Shown here piece after piece: positions 61,562-64,000 of a DNA stretch of 64,000 nucleotides (position 1 is the first letter of the stretch; each line of letters starts with the position of its first letter). Origin of the DNA: Polytrichum commune (taxonomy: Eukaryota > Streptophyta > Polytrichopsida > Polytrichales > Polytrichaceae); contig OX485808.1 in the NCBI GenBank assembly GCA_950295325.1, forward strand, positions 31,395,180-31,459,179, read 5' to 3'. The notes under the pieces were generated by a model, which worked only from the letters and a program-made list of their open reading frames with translations, had not been told where the DNA came from and made no database searches. Made by a program: the position numbers and the translations under genes.

Positions 61562-63986
61562 TCATATTAATTTATTGAGTCTAGCGTAGCCGTACAATCT
61601 CCTAAATTCCTCATCTTGTGGGCCTAGAGGCCTATTGCCAATTGGGTTGGAGAGCACAAAATCCGGGACACTTCCGGGGTGATAGGCAAGCCTCCTAATG
61701 TAGGGTCCTAGTTCACTCTCTAGAAAGTTGTCATTTCTATCGCTTTCCCAAGGATCCGGGAATATGCAATTGCCCGGGGGATTGAGAATACTCTTTGCCG
61801 GGCTGTCGTCAATGAGGAGTGTGTTATCCGGGGTGGGCCAACAACCGTGGGGAACCCCCTCCAACATAGGGACGCCCACCCAGAGGTTCTTCCTCAGGAC
61901 CTTTAAGAATTGAGGCCCACGACCTCCTCCAACCTTGGGTACAATATTGCCACTACGGTCATAGAGGTCATCGCAGTGTTCTTGACCGAGAAGCAAGCAT
62001 GGCATTGCGAGTTCTCGGAAAAGGAAACCGACGATGGCCTTCGTGTTGTCCATGAGCATAGAGCTCCAGATGATGACATGGGCGAAGCCAAGGACCTCAC
62101 GAAGGAAGCTCCTCAAACCGGGGCGGGCACGTACAACCTTCTTATTTATGAGAGTATCGAAATGTCCGCCGTAATCCATGTCTTGTGGACTACGGAAGGG
62201 CCCCTTGGACGCACTATTCGAGATATGTTTGGATTGACAAAGCACCCCATTGAGGTCAAATATTATGAACGGTTTCATCATGGGCGCGCTTGGTTTTCCC
62301 GCGGGGTTGCGACATATCTCCGACGGACCCTGTGATGGAACATTCTATCTAGGTAAATGGTACTACTCAAGAAAACCAATTGACAAGCATGGATAAACTC
62401 AACACAAATTATAAGGCCAAAAATAATCCGAACCATCCAGTTGAAAAATTGGTATTAATGTAATTGGTGATATACATTTGGTGAATAATATACATTGTCG
62501 CAAAAAATATCTGTTGAAGTTAATGGAATCTATGCTAACAAAATTGTATCCACCCGCTGGGCGAAGTCGAGGATTGAACTCGATAATATACACACGCCAC
62601 GAAGGAGGCAGACAAGGAAGTTTTGGACGCGCGTCCGTAACGTGGGAGGCATGCTCAAAGGTTGATTACCTCTTCAAGGGCGAGGTCCGCGCCAGCAGTG
62701 CCTCCCTCACCTGGCCCCGTCATGGGCACAGGATCCGGACGCGCGTCCGCAAAATTGTCCAGATCTTCGACCACCAACAAGGTGTCTCCAGCCGCTTGCG
62801 ACCCTTGAGTATCCACGTAAGGCTGATCCTCATCTGTGGAGTCTTGGCTGCCCCGCATATGTACATCTTCATCGCCGATGGGGGCATTGCCTTCATTGAC
62901 ATCTGTCTCGGCGGCACCCGCCATGTCACGTGCCGGTATCTCCTCCACTCCTGTAGGATGAGAGGAGGGCTCCTCTGGAGTGGCGACAACAAGGGGAGAG
63001 GGCGGGACAATCAACGCGGGGGCTGGATAAGCATGCTCGGGTATATACACCGCATGGCTACTAGACGGAGGCCGCATGAGAGTGGGGGGCATAGACATGA
63101 CGGCATCGGGAGCTGTATAGACTACAGGGGGTCTTGCCTGCAAGCTCTGCATCAGGCTCATAAATTGTTGACTTTGGGCCAAGAACTGTTGATTTTGGGC
63201 CATGAGATCGGCGTGCCTTCGAGCAGACTCCAACCTAGCTTGCTCCATCTCAGCTTGGATGGCGGCCATCTTTTTGGCGTGCTCCTCGTTAGCTTCTCGA
63301 AGCCGTTGGTCAAGCTCTTCCTTCATTCGCCTCTCCATCTTCTCGTCCAATTCGGACACTGACATCGGCTCTTTCTTCACCTTGCCAGGTTCCGTAGGCA
63401 AGGCAGAGATGGCATTGTGAATCCTAATCTCATCCTCGTCTTCATCGGAGAGCTCCAAGACCGCGCCTTCAGGGTATTCGTTGTATGGCGTCTTGTTCCT
63501 CTTTCGTCGACTCTCACGATATAGAGAGATATCAGGCCTCAATATCAACTCCAGCACATCCCTCCCCTCCATAGGGGGTAGATCTGAATGTTGAGATCCC
63601 CCTCCAGATGAAGCGGTGCATCCGCCTTCTGCCGCAAGGTCCACATCCTTCTCGGCCATAACTCCTGGAGCACGAGATGGACCCGCAGTTGAGGGAAATC
63701 CAACTCGAGAGGTGGGAGTCCCAAAAGGTGAGAGAACAGGGGTATGAGGGACCCTTATCGGAGTGAAGTTCACGCGTGCCTCCTGCGCATCCGTGTCGTC
63801 TGTTCCCAGCAGGAAAGCACTTGGATTAATTGGGTCGCGAACAAGGCCGTGTAAAGGCTCCTGTGTGGAGGGTTGCGCTCTTGGGGAACTGGGATCTTGG
63901 TCCTCTTCAGGGTCTGTCTCCATTCCGGGCATTGCCTCTTCTCTAGAAGAAAGAGGCACAACAGGATGGGGTGTAAGGACGTCCAT
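61562..63986 (-). CDS. FCP1/NIF-type HAD domain protein with coiled-coil N-terminus
   Basis: Exon 1 is complement(62670..63986), 439 codons from the first visible ATG; the frame is open to the window edge, so it may start further out. Exon 2 is complement(61562..62329). The intron has a GTAATC donor and a CATCACAG acceptor, both phase 0. Exon 1 is acidic/Pro-rich, then has a charged segment (LELSDEDEDEIR) and a Gln/Glu-rich coiled coil (LDEKMERRMKEELDQRLREA...). Exon 2 has the HAD/FCP1 features: PFIIFDLNGVL (motif I), HVIIWSSML (motif II) and NTLLIDDSPAKS (motif III). The second motif I position is Asn (DLN instead of DLD), so phosphatase activity is doubtful. If the join is wrong, exon 2 still works as a gene from the ATG at 62281. 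Confidence 0.6.
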
Positions 63987-64000
63987 GATGTCCTGGATAT

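Noticed and set aside
61910-62335. 141-codon plus-strand open frame
   Set aside because: Antisense shadow of the FCP1-like exon, which has clear family motifs on the minus strand.
62478-63362. 294-codon plus-strand open frame
   Set aside because: Antisense shadow of the acidic/coiled-coil exon; composition is explained by the GC-rich codons on the other strand.

Overview
The window is plant nuclear DNA, most likely from a moss. The genes are intron-rich with GT-AG introns of about 0.1-1.7 kb, a cohesin subunit is plant-type, and one locus fuses a protein kinase to an NB-ARC and a leucine-rich repeat domain, a combination reported from mosses. The moss call is inference; the land-plant call is firm.

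Layout. 0.8-2.3 kb (minus): the first two coding exons of a secreted protein disulfide isomerase, whose 3' exons lie outside the window or were not found. Decayed tandem copies of its leader lie upstream (2.2-4.0 kb). 5.4-21.3 kb (plus): a complete SMC3 cohesin gene. I resolved 28 coding exons that join in frame to 1,204 codons, with one GC-AG intron and one intron that reads as U12-type AT-AC. 22.7-23.9 kb: three hAT-like miniature elements sitting in an unrecognised exon-like sequence. 27.7-35.2 kb: an end-to-end but mutated LINE with exact 13-bp target-site duplications. It carries endonuclease, reverse transcriptase, an extra PCIF1-like domain, RNase H and a zinc finger. 37.1-38.1 kb: an LTR relic. 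38.1-47.0 kb (minus): the kinase-NB-ARC-LRR gene and its decayed 3' repeat tail.

48.3-60.5 kb is mostly repeats: an element with 49-bp terminal inverted repeats filled by a 41-bp palindromic tandem repeat; a 0.85-kb segmental duplication; a duplicated exon-like leader split by a 1.72-kb solo LTR whose empty site is also in the window; a GC-rich island; and a Stowaway-like element. 60.6-64 kb (minus): a two-exon hypothetical gene and an FCP1/NIF-type HAD gene with a long coiled-coil N-terminal region that is open to the window edge.

The host genes do not form a pathway. SMC3 acts in sister-chromatid cohesion, the disulfide isomerase in ER protein folding, and the kinase-NLR probably in immunity. 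The most unusual signals are the SMC3 AT-AC intron, the homogenising LRR array with its repeated terminal frameshift, the LINE's extra domain and the 41-bp palindromic array inside a TIR element.
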